From JAGQWW01 sp041392845 (lineage in GTDB: Bacteria > Bacteroidota > Bacteroidia > Chitinophagales > Saprospiraceae), in NCBI GenBank assembly GCA_041392845.1, contig JAWKLG010000017.1:103405-167404 (forward strand): DNA of 64,000 nucleotides, written 5' to 3'. Numbering within the stretch: the stretch's first letter is position 1; each line of letters opens with the position of its first letter. The notes below the pieces were generated by a model. That model had not been told where the DNA came from. It saw only the letters and a list, made by a program, of their open reading frames with translations, and searched no databases. Shown here piece by piece: positions 35,150-44,221 of this stretch. Position numbers and translations under genes: made by a program.

Positions 35150-36508
35150 ATGAAGAACCACGCTATCATTGTCGGAGCAGGATTGGTTGGCTCCTTGTGG
35201 GCTGTAATGTTGGCCAAGCGAGGATTGAAAGTGGATGTTTATGAAGGAAGAGGTGATATGCGTAAGGTCGGTTTTGTAGGCGGTCGCTCCATCAACCTGG
35301 CCATGAGTGAAAGAGGCTGGAAAGCTTTGGAAAAAGCCGGAGTTGCCGATAAATTGAGAGACGTGGCCATACCGATGAAAGGTAGAATGATGCACAGCGT
35401 GGACGGCCAACTTACCTTTCAGGCCTATGGAACAGAAGAACAAGCAATTTATTCTGTTTCAAGAGGCGGGTTGAATTTGGAGTTGATTCAATTAGCTGAT
35501 GAATATCCCAACGTTACTTTTCATTTCAATCATAGAGGAAGAGGTGTTGATTTAGAAACCAATACCTGTCGATTTGAAAATACAGCAACAGGTGAGCACG
35601 TCACTGCTAAAGGAGATTTGATTTTTGGAGCAGACGGAGCGTTTTCAACCATTCGTGGTTCCATGCAAAAGACCAACCGTTTTAATTATTCACAAACCTA
35701 TTTGGATTACGGATATAAAGAATTGGCTATTCCTCCTTTTGAAGATGGAAGTTTTAGAATGGACCCCAATGCCTTGCATATTTGGCCAAGGGGAAAGTTT
35801 ATGCTGATTGCCCTTCCTAATACAGACGGAACCTTTACCTGTACCCTCTTTTTACCATTTGAAGGCGAGGTTTCGTTCGAACATTTGAATACCGACAAGG
35901 AAATAATGGATTTCTTCGAGACCTATTTCGCAGATTCCATTCCTTTGATGCCCACCATGTTGGAAGATTTTAAAAATAATCCGACTTCTTCTTTGGTTAC
36001 AGTTAGATGTAGTCCATGGCAATATGGCCATTCTGTAGCTTTGATGGGAGATGCAGCTCATGCCATTGTACCATTTTATGGTCAGGGGATGAATGCCGGT
36101 TTTGAAGATTGTACCGTTTTGGATAATCTTGTAAATGACCTAAACGGCAATTGGGACGAAGCAATAAAAGCTTACAGCAATATCAGGGCAAAAGATGGGC
36201 ATGCCATTGCTGATCTAGCTCTTAGGAATTTTATTGAAATGCGGGATTTGGTAGCGGATCCAAAGTTCCTCTTAAGGAAGAAAATAGCTGGTCACTTGCA
36301 TCAGAAATTCCCTGAATTTTTACCGGTCTATTCCCAGGTTTCCTTTAGTCATATTCCTTACCACAAAGCATTGGAAGAGAGCTTTAGCCAGGATGCCCTT
36401 TTTGAAAAAATCCTTAACATCGAAAATGTGGAGGAAAAATGGAACAGCGAAGAAGTAGAAGCCATTTTCAAAGAGTGGTATGAATCACAAGCACTTGCGA
36501 ATTCTTAA
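35150..36508 (+). CDS. kmo: Kynurenine 3-monooxygenase
   Basis: 452 residues. FAD-dependent hydroxylase that converts kynurenine to 3-hydroxykynurenine with NADPH and oxygen. The Rossmann dinucleotide motif GAGLVGS is at residues 9-15, GGRSINLAMSERG is the KMO-type substrate/FAD region, FGADGAFSTIRGSM is the second FAD motif, and MGDAAHAIVPFYGQGMNAGFEDC is the third. A helical C terminus fits family length. Together with kynureninase at 50.7 kb this gives part of tryptophan breakdown or de novo NAD synthesis; the other genes are not in the window. Confidence 0.96.
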   Translation: MKNHAIIVGAGLVGSLWAVMLAKRGLKVDVYEGRGDMRKVGFVGGRSINLAMSERGWKALEKAGVADKLRDVAIPMKGRMMHSVDGQLTFQAYGTEEQAIYSVSRGGLNLELIQLADEYPNVTFHFNHRGRGVDLETNTCRFENTATGEHVTAKGDLIFGADGAFSTIRGSMQKTNRFNYSQTYLDYGYKELAIPPFEDGSFRMDPNALHIWPRGKFMLIALPNTDGTFTCTLFLPFEGEVSFEHLNTDKEIMDFFETYFADSIPLMPTMLEDFKNNPTSSLVTVRCSPWQYGHSVALMGDAAHAIVPFYGQGMNAGFEDCTVLDNLVNDLNGNWDEAIKAYSNIRAKDGHAIADLALRNFIEMRDLVADPKFLLRKKIAGHLHQKFPEFLPVYSQVSFSHIPYHKALEESFSQDALFEKILNIENVEEKWNSEEVEAIFKEWYESQALANS

Positions 36509-36545
36509 GAAAGGAATTTCATTTTTCAAGTTTTCTCTTTTGAAG

Positions 36546-36558
36546 TATCTTTGACGTA
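36546..36558 (+). promoter_or_regulatory. Promoter -7 element overlapping a TGACGTA word
   Basis: TATCTTTG (36546-36553) is an exact TAnnTTTG and runs directly into TGACGTA (36552-36558). It stands 20 bases before the kinase-HTH fusion ATG. A protein bound to TGACGTA here would cover the start site. Confidence 0.6.
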
Positions 36559-36572
36559 ATCAAATTTACTTC

Positions 36573-38528
36573 ATGTACCTTTTAGGCTACGACATCGGTA
36601 GTTCTTCCATTAAAATCGCTTTGATCAAAGCCAGCGATAAATCTGTCGTATGGCAAAGCAATTATCCGGAACAGGAAATGGACATCATTTCCAGACAAAC
36701 CGGATGGGCAGAGCAATCGCCTGAAGTATGGTGGCAAGACTTCTGCGTCGCAACCAACAGGATGCTGGAGCAAACCAAGATTAATCCTGAAGAGGTATTG
36801 GGAATAGGATTGAGTTACCAGATGCATGGATTGGTCTTGCTAGATAAGGATAGACAGGTTTTGAGGCCTGCCATTATTTGGTGCGACAGTCGAAGTGTTG
36901 GTATAGGAGAAGAGGCCTATGAAGCCCTGGGAAAAAATTATTGCGAAAATCATCTTCTAAACGCTCCCGGCAACTTTACCGCATCCAAATTAAAATGGGT
37001 CAAAGACAATGAGCCGGATGTTTTTCATAAAATTGACAAAATCATTCTGCCTGGTGATTTCATAGCAATGAAGTTGACCGGCGAAATTAATACTACCATT
37101 TCAGGTCTCTCAGAAGGGATTTTTTGGGATTTTAAAGAGAAGAAAATTTCCAGGGCGCTACTGGACCATTTTGGATTTGACCAGGAAGTTTTGGCTCCAG
37201 ACGTTCCTACTTTTTCCATTCAAGGTAAATTGACTAAAAATGCAGTTGTAAGAACCGGATTGGCTAAGGGAACTCCCTTATCCTATCGCGCAGGAGATCA
37301 ACCAAACAATGCCTTGTCTTTACAAGTACTACATCCAGGCCAAATAGCTGCTACCAGTGGCACTTCTGGGGTTGTGTATGGAATAGTAGATCATCCAGTA
37401 TTTGACCAAAAAACCAGGGTTAATGCCTTTGCGCATGTCAACTATGAAGTTGCCTGGAATCGTATTGGTATTTTACTTTGTTTGAATGGCGCCGGTATTG
37501 AATACAGCTGGATCAAACATCAGATTGCCAGAGACGGCCATAGTTATCAGGACATGGAACGTATGATTGGTTCCGTGCCTGTAGGTTCTGAAGGGGTTTG
37601 CTTTTTGCCTTTTGGAAATGGAGCTGAACGCATGTTGGAAAATAAAAACATTGGTGCTCACATTCATAACCTGCAATTTACGAGGCATTCGAGGGGCCAT
37701 TTGTATCGGGCCGCATTGGAAGGAGTTGCTTTTGCTTTTGTATATGGAATTAAAATTTTAAAAGAAATTGGCCTCAATGTAGATGTGATCCGGGTAGCAA
37801 ATGACAATATGTTTCAATCAAAGACCTTTGCTACTACCATAGCCACTCTGATCAATTGCGAGATTGAAGTCGTAAATACCAATGGGGCCATCGGAGCGGC
37901 TAAAGCCAGTGGAATAGGGATTGGATATTATGCCAATATTGATGAAGGTTTTTCAGATGTAGAACCGGCTCAAATCATCCGACCTGACCATAATCGCAGT
38001 AATTATGAAAAAGCATATTCTTACTGGTTGTCTCAATTAGAGATTTTGATGGCTGGTTCAGAAAGTAATCTTTCAAGCCATCAAGAAGAAAAATCCGGTT
38101 TTTTCAAAAAGGAGATGCATCGATTGAATAAGGAACTGGCGGCGAAGGAACTTGCCCTTATGGAGCAACAAAATTTTCTTTCCGACCTTGAAAAAAGAAT
38201 GGCTTCCGTTCTGGATGGAAAAGAAACAGACTGGAAATCCTTGCTCTCAGATCTAAAAAACAGAACCAGGAAAAAGGAACAATGGGATTCTTTCGAAGAC
38301 CATTTCGACATCATTCATGACGATTTTTTTAAAAAATTGAAGTTCGCTTATCCCAACCTGAGTGTTCCTGAATTAAAGATTTGTACTTTTATTAGAATGG
38401 GACTATCCACCAAAGAGATTGCCCAAAAGCTCAACCTTTCAACCAGAGGAGTAGAAACCCGCCGCTATCGTCTGGGTAAAAAACTAAATTCCCAAGAAAG
38501 CCTGTCTCAATTCATAGCCAACTTCTGA
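36573..38528 (+). CDS. Xylulokinase fused to a LuxR-type HTH domain
   Basis: 651 residues. Residues 1 to about 490 are a complete FGGY kinase. They show GYDIGSSSIK at the N terminus, the substrate loop SYQMHG (Met84-Gly86), WCDSRS, the catalytic base Asp242 in YRAGDQPNNA, and the ATP loop TSGTSGVVYG. The next 160 residues have no counterpart in sugar kinases. A charged coiled coil (about 505-565, KKEMHRLNKELAAKELALME) leads to an HTH of the kind ending Bacteroidota sensor-regulators (LSVPELKICTFIRMGLSTKE then IAQKLNLSTRGVETRRYRLG, from residue 596). Kinase residues are kept, so it may still phosphorylate xylulose while controlling transcription. A plain xylulokinase and xylose genes follow. 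Regulation of the locus by this protein is my inference. Confidence 0.88.
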   Translation: MYLLGYDIGSSSIKIALIKASDKSVVWQSNYPEQEMDIISRQTGWAEQSPEVWWQDFCVATNRMLEQTKINPEEVLGIGLSYQMHGLVLLDKDRQVLRPAIIWCDSRSVGIGEEAYEALGKNYCENHLLNAPGNFTASKLKWVKDNEPDVFHKIDKIILPGDFIAMKLTGEINTTISGLSEGIFWDFKEKKISRALLDHFGFDQEVLAPDVPTFSIQGKLTKNAVVRTGLAKGTPLSYRAGDQPNNALSLQVLHPGQIAATSGTSGVVYGIVDHPVFDQKTRVNAFAHVNYEVAWNRIGILLCLNGAGIEYSWIKHQIARDGHSYQDMERMIGSVPVGSEGVCFLPFGNGAERMLENKNIGAHIHNLQFTRHSRGHLYRAALEGVAFAFVYGIKILKEIGLNVDVIRVANDNMFQSKTFATTIATLINCEIEVVNTNGAIGAAKASGIGIGYYANIDEGFSDVEPAQIIRPDHNRSNYEKAYSYWLSQLEILMAGSESNLSSHQEEKSGFFKKEMHRLNKELAAKELALMEQQNFLSDLEKRMASVLDGKETDWKSLLSDLKNRTRKKEQWDSFEDHFDIIHDDFFKKLKFAYPNLSVPELKICTFIRMGLSTKEIAQKLNLSTRGVETRRYRLGKKLNSQESLSQFIANF

Positions 38529-38592
38529 CGTAGTTTTGACGTATTATTATTTAAAATACAGGTATTCTTGACGTACCAATAAATACTGACGA
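38526..38592. promoter_or_regulatory. Cluster of TGACGTA words upstream of xylB, candidate operator array
   Basis: TGACGTA occurs at 38526-38532, 38537-38543 and 38569-38575, and TGACGA at 38587-38592, all on the plus strand. Spacings of 11 and 32 bases are close to one and three helical turns. The same word is at the promoter of the fusion gene (36552-36558). The cluster lies in the 144-base gap between the HTH fusion and xylB. This is compatible with operators for the HTH, by inference only. Confidence 0.5.
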
Positions 38593-38669
38593 TTCAATTC
38601 TAATACAAGATATTTGCTGGCAATCTGAAATAGTCGGCAAATTTTATTTCTTCAATTATCATCATTGGT

Positions 38670-40169
38670 ATGTTTCTTTTGGGTTACGATATTGGTTCCT
38701 CCTCTATAAAGGCGGCTTTGGTACATGCTGAATCCGGCGAAGTGATGGGAATATCGCATGCACCGGAAACAGAAATGCCAATTGATGCAATACAGGCCGA
38801 TTGGGCTGAACAGGATCCGGAAATGTGGTGGCAATATCTTGCCACCGCAACTTTTGATCTTCTTCAAAAAACAAAAATTGATACTTCCCAAATACTTTCT
38901 ATTGGAATTTCTTACCAAATGCACGGACTGGTGCTGGTGGACAAAGAAGGCGAATTGATTAGACCCTCCATTATTTGGTGCGATAGCAGGGCTGTTTCTC
39001 AGGGTGAAAATGCTTTTCAAAAAATAGGAAAGGAATTTTGCCTTTTTTCCTTATTGAATTCTCCAGGCAATTTTACCGCTGCAAAGTTGAAATGGGTTCA
39101 GGAAAATGAGCCTGATAATTTTGCCAAGATCCATAAGATCATGTTACCGGGAGAATACATCGCTTATCGGATGACGGGTGAAATAATAACCACGCCTTCA
39201 GGATTGTCAGAAGGTGTATTCTGGGATTTCAGAACCAATGGAGTTTCCCGTTCTCTGATGGAGCATTTTAAATTTGACAATGATTTACTGCCGGAAATAA
39301 GGCCTGTTTTTTCAGAACAAGGAAAATTAAATGAACAAGCCGCTGAAAAATTGGGCTTGAAGGCAGGCATTCCCATCTCATATAGAGCAGGAGACCAACC
39401 TAATAATGCCTTGTCACTTGGCGTAATTGAACCAGGGCAGATTGCAGCCACAGGTGGAACTTCCGGAGTGGTTTACGGGGTAGTAAATAAACCAGTATTT
39501 GATCAAGATTCCAGGGTGAATGCATTTGCTCATGTCAACCATCAGTCAGAATATCTACCTGGTAATGACAAGGAAAGAATCGGAGTCTTATTATGTATAA
39601 ATGGCACCGGCATCCAATACAGTTGGTTGAAAAAAATAATGGCTGAAGAGGGTTGGACTTATGAAAGTATGGAAAAAGAAGCTGCAAGTGTTCCGGTAGG
39701 TTCTGATGGCATTAAAATATTTCCATTTGGTAACGGAGCAGAACGCATGCTGAAAAATAAAACTCCCGGAGGAAGCATACGACATTTAAATTTCAACAGG
39801 CACGGTAAAAAACAATTGACCAGAGCCGCATTGGAAGGAATCGCCTTTGCCATGGTGTACGGCATGAAAATCATGCAATCGATGGGTATAAAGGTGGAAT
39901 TGATGCGCGTAGGTAATGACAACCTTTTTCAATCAGAAATTTTTTCTCAGACCATTGCCAATTGTATGAATTGCCAAATTGAAATGATTGAAACGACAGG
40001 AGCAGTCGGGGCAGCAAAAGGCAGTGGTTTTGGAATAGGATATTATAAAAGTCTGCAAGAGGCCGTAAATAAAGTTCATACCATCAAATCATTTAAACCC
40101 AATGATGCTGCTGACCTGACCCTGGCCTATTACCATGAATGGGAAACTGAATTGAACGAACAACTATAA
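38670..40169 (+). CDS. xylB: Xylulokinase
   Basis: 499 residues, an FGGY kinase that phosphorylates D-xylulose for the pentose phosphate pathway. It shares nearly all motifs with the fusion protein upstream: GYDIGSSSIK, SYQMHGLVLVD, WCDSRAV, catalytic Asp242 in YRAGDQPNNALSLGV, and TGGTSGVVYG in the phosphate-binding loop. It ends right after the kinase fold (YHEWETELNEQL), lacking any HTH. The pair is clearly a duplication within the locus. Xylose isomerase starts 10 bases later, so both are in one operon. Confidence 0.95.
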   Translation: MFLLGYDIGSSSIKAALVHAESGEVMGISHAPETEMPIDAIQADWAEQDPEMWWQYLATATFDLLQKTKIDTSQILSIGISYQMHGLVLVDKEGELIRPSIIWCDSRAVSQGENAFQKIGKEFCLFSLLNSPGNFTAAKLKWVQENEPDNFAKIHKIMLPGEYIAYRMTGEIITTPSGLSEGVFWDFRTNGVSRSLMEHFKFDNDLLPEIRPVFSEQGKLNEQAAEKLGLKAGIPISYRAGDQPNNALSLGVIEPGQIAATGGTSGVVYGVVNKPVFDQDSRVNAFAHVNHQSEYLPGNDKERIGVLLCINGTGIQYSWLKKIMAEEGWTYESMEKEAASVPVGSDGIKIFPFGNGAERMLKNKTPGGSIRHLNFNRHGKKQLTRAALEGIAFAMVYGMKIMQSMGIKVELMRVGNDNLFQSEIFSQTIANCMNCQIEMIETTGAVGAAKGSGFGIGYYKSLQEAVNKVHTIKSFKPNDAADLTLAYYHEWETELNEQL

Positions 40170-40179
40170 AATTAGAGAT

Positions 40180-41505
40180 ATGATCATTTTAGGAGACAAA
40201 GAATATTTCAAAGGAATTGGAAAAATAGCCTACGAAGGAAGGGATTCGGATAATCCGATGGCTTTCAAATGGTATGATGCAGACAAGGTAGTGAGGGGCA
40301 AAACCATGAAGGATTATTTCAGATTTGCAATGGCATGGTGGCATACCTTATGCGGAACTGGAGGTGATCCTTTTGGAGTAGGAACTAAACAGTTCCCCTG
40401 GTTGGAAGGCAATGATCCCAACGAGATTGCAAGAAACAAAATGGATGCAGGATTTGAGTTTCTGACCAAGATGGGACTCCCTTTTTATTGTTTCCATGAC
40501 TTTGATTTGGTTGATGAGGCTTCCACCATTGCGGAAAGCAGAAAACGCCTCGAAATCATCACGGATTATGCACTGGAGAAGCAGGAAGCGTCCGGAGTAA
40601 AATTGCTTTGGGGAACTGCCAATTTATTTTCCAATCCAAGATATATGAATGGTGCCATGACCAATCCGGATTTCAATGTGGTATGCCATGCCGGAGCTCA
40701 GGTCAAAAATGCCCTCGATATGACCATCAAATTGGGTGGTGCCAATTATGTTTTCTGGGGTGGCCGTGAAGGATATATGTCTCTATTGAATACCGATATG
40801 AAACGCGAATTGGATCACATGGCCCAGTTCTTACACCAGGCAAAGGATTATGCACGTGGTCAAGGTTTCAAAGGCCATTTCTTCATTGAGCCTAAGCCAA
40901 TGGAACCGAGCAAACATCAGTATGATTTTGATGCGGCGACCTGTATAGCGTTTTTGAGGGAGTACGATTTGATGGACGATTTCAAATTGAACATCGAGGT
41001 GAATCATGCGACTTTGGCCTCCCATACTTTCCAGCATGAATTACAAGTAGCAGCCAATGCCGGACTTTTAGGAAGTATGGATGCAAACCGTGGGGATTAT
41101 CAAAACGGATGGGATACAGACCAGTTTCCGGTAGATCTGTATGAGTTGACAGAAGCCATGTTGGTATTGTTAGAATGTGGCGGTTTGCAAGGAGGTGGAA
41201 TCAACTTCGATGCAAAAACCAGAAGGAACTCTACAGATCTGGAGGACATTTTCCATGCACATATCGGAGGAATGGATGCTTTTGCCAGAGCACTGGTCAC
41301 TGCGGATGCTATTTTAGAAAAATCTTCTTATAAAAAATTGAGATCCGACAGGTATGCCTCATTTGACAGTGGCAACGGAAAAGCATTTGAAGAGGGGAAA
41401 ATAACGATGGAAATGCTTTCTGAGTTGGCTCAGGAAGCAGGAGAACCTGCTTTGAAAAGCGGAAAACAAGAGCTGTTTGAGAATATCATCAATCAGTACC
41501 TATAA
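40180..41505 (+). CDS. xylA: Xylose isomerase
   Basis: 441 residues, class II length. It interconverts D-xylose and D-xylulose using two divalent metals. Recognised blocks are RFAMAWWHTLCGTGGDPFG, PFYCFHDFDLVDE (active-site His and Asp), KLLWGTANLFSNPRYMNGA, FWGGREGYMSLLNTD, FIEPKPMEPSKHQYD (metal Glu), IEVNHATLASHTFQHEL and GSMDANRGDYQNGWDTDQFP. It lies between xylB and the symporter gene with short gaps, so uptake, isomerisation and phosphorylation are encoded together. Confidence 0.98.
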   Translation: MIILGDKEYFKGIGKIAYEGRDSDNPMAFKWYDADKVVRGKTMKDYFRFAMAWWHTLCGTGGDPFGVGTKQFPWLEGNDPNEIARNKMDAGFEFLTKMGLPFYCFHDFDLVDEASTIAESRKRLEIITDYALEKQEASGVKLLWGTANLFSNPRYMNGAMTNPDFNVVCHAGAQVKNALDMTIKLGGANYVFWGGREGYMSLLNTDMKRELDHMAQFLHQAKDYARGQGFKGHFFIEPKPMEPSKHQYDFDAATCIAFLREYDLMDDFKLNIEVNHATLASHTFQHELQVAANAGLLGSMDANRGDYQNGWDTDQFPVDLYELTEAMLVLLECGGLQGGGINFDAKTRRNSTDLEDIFHAHIGGMDAFARALVTADAILEKSSYKKLRSDRYASFDSGNGKAFEEGKITMEMLSELAQEAGEPALKSGKQELFENIINQYL

Positions 41506-41529
41506 TCAACTAACTAACAAAACCTGACC

Positions 41530-43140
41530 ATGACAACATTTCAAACCCTGGATTGGATTGTAATTGCAATCTACTTTGCTGCCCTTTTTGGTGTGGCGAT
41601 TTGGGTTATTTTGAAAAAACAACAAAATACGGAGGACTACTTCCTGGCCGGTCGAAATGTAGGCTGGTTTATGGTAGGAGCTTCCATCTTTGCATCCAAT
41701 ATTGGTTCAGAGCACGTGGTTGGATTGGCGGGAACCGGATTTCAAAGTGGAATGCCCATGGCACATTTCGAGTTGCATGCCTGGATAGTTTTGTTGTTGG
41801 GTTGGGTGTTTTTGCCTTTTTACGCCAGGAGTGGGGTATTCACCATGCCAGAATTTTTGGAGAAACGTTTCAGTCCGACTGCAAGATGGTTTCTAAGTGT
41901 AATTTCCTTGGTAGGATATGTTTTGACCAAGGTGTCGGTGACCATTTATGCAGGTGGAATTGTAATTACTACCCTGTTGGGAATAGATTTTTGGTTAGGA
42001 GCTTTGATTACCGTTGTATTGACAGGTTTGTACACCATCATGGGAGGAATGCGGGCAGTACTTTATACAGAAGCCATTCAGGCAGTAATCTTGATTTTGG
42101 GAGCTGCTTCCGTGACATTCATTGGACTTGATAAAATTGGTGGATGGGATAATTTAAAGGTAATGGCCGGCAGCGACCATTTTAATATGTGGCGCCCGAT
42201 GAGTGACCCTGATTTTCCATGGACAGGTTTGTTGTTTGGTGGGACTATTGTAGGAATATGGTATTGGTGTACCGATCAATATATTGTCCAAAGAGTACTT
42301 TCAGCCAGAAACATCCAGGAAGGAAGACGTGGAGCCATCTTTGGCGGTTTATTGAAATTAACTCCGGTATTTATCTTTTTGGTGCCTGGAATGATTGCTT
42401 ATGCATTGGCTCAAAGTGGACAATTACAGGTTGAAAGTTCGGATCAGGCTTTTGCGGCGATCATGGCACAATTGCTTCCATCCGGATTAAGAGGTTTGGT
42501 AGCTGCAGGATTATTGGCAGCACTTATGAGTTCTCTGGCTTCAGTTTTCAACTCCTGCTCTACCCTATTCACCATAGATATCTACCAAAAATTATGGCCT
42601 GATACCAATCAGAAAAAGCTTGTAAATGTAGGTAGAATTGCCACGGGCATCATTGTATTATTAGGAATAGCATGGATTCCTATCATGCAAGGAATCTCAG
42701 GTGTTTTGTATGAATATTTACAATCGGTTCAGAGTTACATTGCTCCACCCATTACTGCGGTATTCTTATTGGGAATATTTTATAAAAGAATCAATAAACA
42801 AGGCGCCTTGGCTACCTTGATAGGAGGGTTTGCTTTAGGAATGTCAAGATTGATAGCTGAATTATATAAAGATGACTTATCTGGAATTTTGTATCAGTGG
42901 GCAAGTATAAACTTCCTTCATTTCTGTGTGCTCTTGTTTTTCATTTGTGTTATTATCTGTCTGACAGTAAGTTTTATGACACCAAAGCCACCTGAATCGC
43001 AATTATCGGGACTAACTTATGGTACACTTACCCTGGAACAAAAACGTGCAAATAAAGACAGTTATACCTGGGTTGAAGTAGCGGCTTCATTGTTTGTGTT
43101 GGCGATTGTAATTGCCATTCTTGCCTACTTCACAGGATGA
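41530..43140 (+). CDS. Sodium:solute symporter (SSS/SGLT-like), probable xylose transporter
   Basis: 536 residues with about 14 hydrophobic segments spaced over the length, an inner-membrane LeuT-fold carrier. Family features are the N-terminal DYFLAGRNVGWFMVGASIFA, SNIGSEHVVGLAGTGFQSGM (first core helix), WYWCTDQYIVQRVLSARN and GLLAALMSSLASVFNSCSTL, which contains the sodium-site serines. SGLT-type members carry sugars or inositol with sodium. Position directly after xylA points to xylose. A strong terminator follows the gene. Confidence 0.92.
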   Translation: MTTFQTLDWIVIAIYFAALFGVAIWVILKKQQNTEDYFLAGRNVGWFMVGASIFASNIGSEHVVGLAGTGFQSGMPMAHFELHAWIVLLLGWVFLPFYARSGVFTMPEFLEKRFSPTARWFLSVISLVGYVLTKVSVTIYAGGIVITTLLGIDFWLGALITVVLTGLYTIMGGMRAVLYTEAIQAVILILGAASVTFIGLDKIGGWDNLKVMAGSDHFNMWRPMSDPDFPWTGLLFGGTIVGIWYWCTDQYIVQRVLSARNIQEGRRGAIFGGLLKLTPVFIFLVPGMIAYALAQSGQLQVESSDQAFAAIMAQLLPSGLRGLVAAGLLAALMSSLASVFNSCSTLFTIDIYQKLWPDTNQKKLVNVGRIATGIIVLLGIAWIPIMQGISGVLYEYLQSVQSYIAPPITAVFLLGIFYKRINKQGALATLIGGFALGMSRLIAELYKDDLSGILYQWASINFLHFCVLLFFICVIICLTVSFMTPKPPESQLSGLTYGTLTLEQKRANKDSYTWVEVAASLFVLAIVIAILAYFTG

Positions 43141-43175
43141 TAAATTGGTTAAGTTTTGTTAGTGAATATATTTGG

Positions 43176-43208
43176 AAGGGAACAGGAAATTGTTCCCTTT
43201 TCTTTTTT
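43176..43208 (+). terminator. Terminator of the xylose operon
   Basis: AAGGGAACA (43176-43184) pairs with TGTTCCCTT (43191-43199) around GGAAAT, then TTTTCTTTTTT. It lies between the symporter gene and a convergent gene. Confidence 0.85.
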
Positions 43209-43707
43209 ATCCAAAAAACTGGTCATCCGCAGAGGGTCCATAACTTCCAGGCACTGGTATCTCGTTCAATCTAAAATATACTCCAATCTGAGCTCTGTGA
43301 TGAGTAATTTGATTCAAAGCATGGCGAATGCTGCCATATTTACTCCATGTTTTTAATTTCTCTCCCCTATTAGTAAGACTCCATTTCGGATCTAAATCCT
43401 TTTCTTCAGCCTTTTCAAGTGCTTCTAAACTTTTCTGATACTGTTCATCCAAACGTTTTTCCAATTCTTCTCTGGTCTCAAGCGGTTTATTTTCGGAAGG
43501 TACGCTTACGTCCAACTCTCTGGTACGTAACATTAAATCCGGCCATCCAAAAATATCTACCAGGTGATTGCTAAGTCGACCTAACTGCATACTTTTTTGA
43601 TGGGGAGTATAATTCCCTTTATCAGTAGGATAATTTTTTAAAAATCTTTTAGTGGTTTCATATTCTTCCCTGAGTTCATTTTTTAACTGCCTGAGGGTAT
43701 TCATCAT
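43207..43707 (-). CDS. DinB-like protein
   Basis: 166 residues, four-helix-bundle type. His in LGRLSNHLVDIFGW and the pair in IRHALNQITHHRAQIGVYFR match the three-His metal site of DinB/YfiT-like enzymes. VPGSYGPSADDQFF at the C terminus is the common ending of this group. The family includes thiol-dependent transferases, but the substrate here is unknown. It is a single gene convergent with the xylose operon. Confidence 0.88.
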   Translation of the reverse strand: MMNTLRQLKNELREEYETTKRFLKNYPTDKGNYTPHQKSMQLGRLSNHLVDIFGWPDLMLRTRELDVSVPSENKPLETREELEKRLDEQYQKSLEALEKAEEKDLDPKWSLTNRGEKLKTWSKYGSIRHALNQITHHRAQIGVYFRLNEIPVPGSYGPSADDQFFG

Positions 43708-43791
43708 TATCTTTTTAATTGAAAAAGTATTTTCAATTAAAAGGTATTCTTAGCATGAATTGTTCGGGAATGTCTTTAAAACAGGGGATTT

Positions 43792-44070
43792 TCACCTTCT
43801 CCTTCGGCTGGAAGCTCCTCCACCTCCAAAAATGATGGACAAGCCAAGAATGTAACCTACCCAATAAAAAAGTCCGGTATTGTTTTCAGCATAAATCCCC
43901 ACATCCATACTCAGCACCTTTCCAATCAAAGCAAAGGGAAAACAGATGCCATGCCATATTCCAAACAAAAAGCCATACTGCTGCGCTGTTGATCCTTCGG
44001 GTGCACAGGAGGACAAGGTGACCAAAATCAAAATGGCAAATGAGGCGATTAAAATATTTTTTTTTGTCAT
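43792..44070 (-). CDS. Small lipoprotein with membrane segments
   Basis: 92 residues. The N-terminal signal ends in a lipobox (TLSSC). Two further hydrophobic stretches follow (YGFLFGIWHGICFPFALIGK and LFYWVGYILGLSIIFGGGG), and the end is basic (SSRRRR). From memory similar small proteins with a GxWHGxxxPF motif occur widely in Bacteroidota. Function unknown. It is transcribed on its own, separated by about 85 bases from the DinB gene. Confidence 0.75.
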   Translation of the reverse strand: MTKKNILIASFAILILVTLSSCAPEGSTAQQYGFLFGIWHGICFPFALIGKVLSMDVGIYAENNTGLFYWVGYILGLSIIFGGGGASSRRRR

Positions 44071-44221
44071 GATGGGAAGGTTGTTAATAGAAGGATGTTA
44101 ATTAAGGAGACATTTGTTCAAACTACAGGATTTACTGTATTTAAAATAACCATGCATTGAATCCTGTGATAAATCAGTGGAGCTCTTTCCACGATAAAGG
44201 GAATAGAGGACTCAATATTTT

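Noticed and set aside
43792..44070. Toxin-antitoxin or holin-like small membrane protein
   Set aside because: A lipobox and the conserved lipoprotein layout explain it better, and no partner gene is adjacent.
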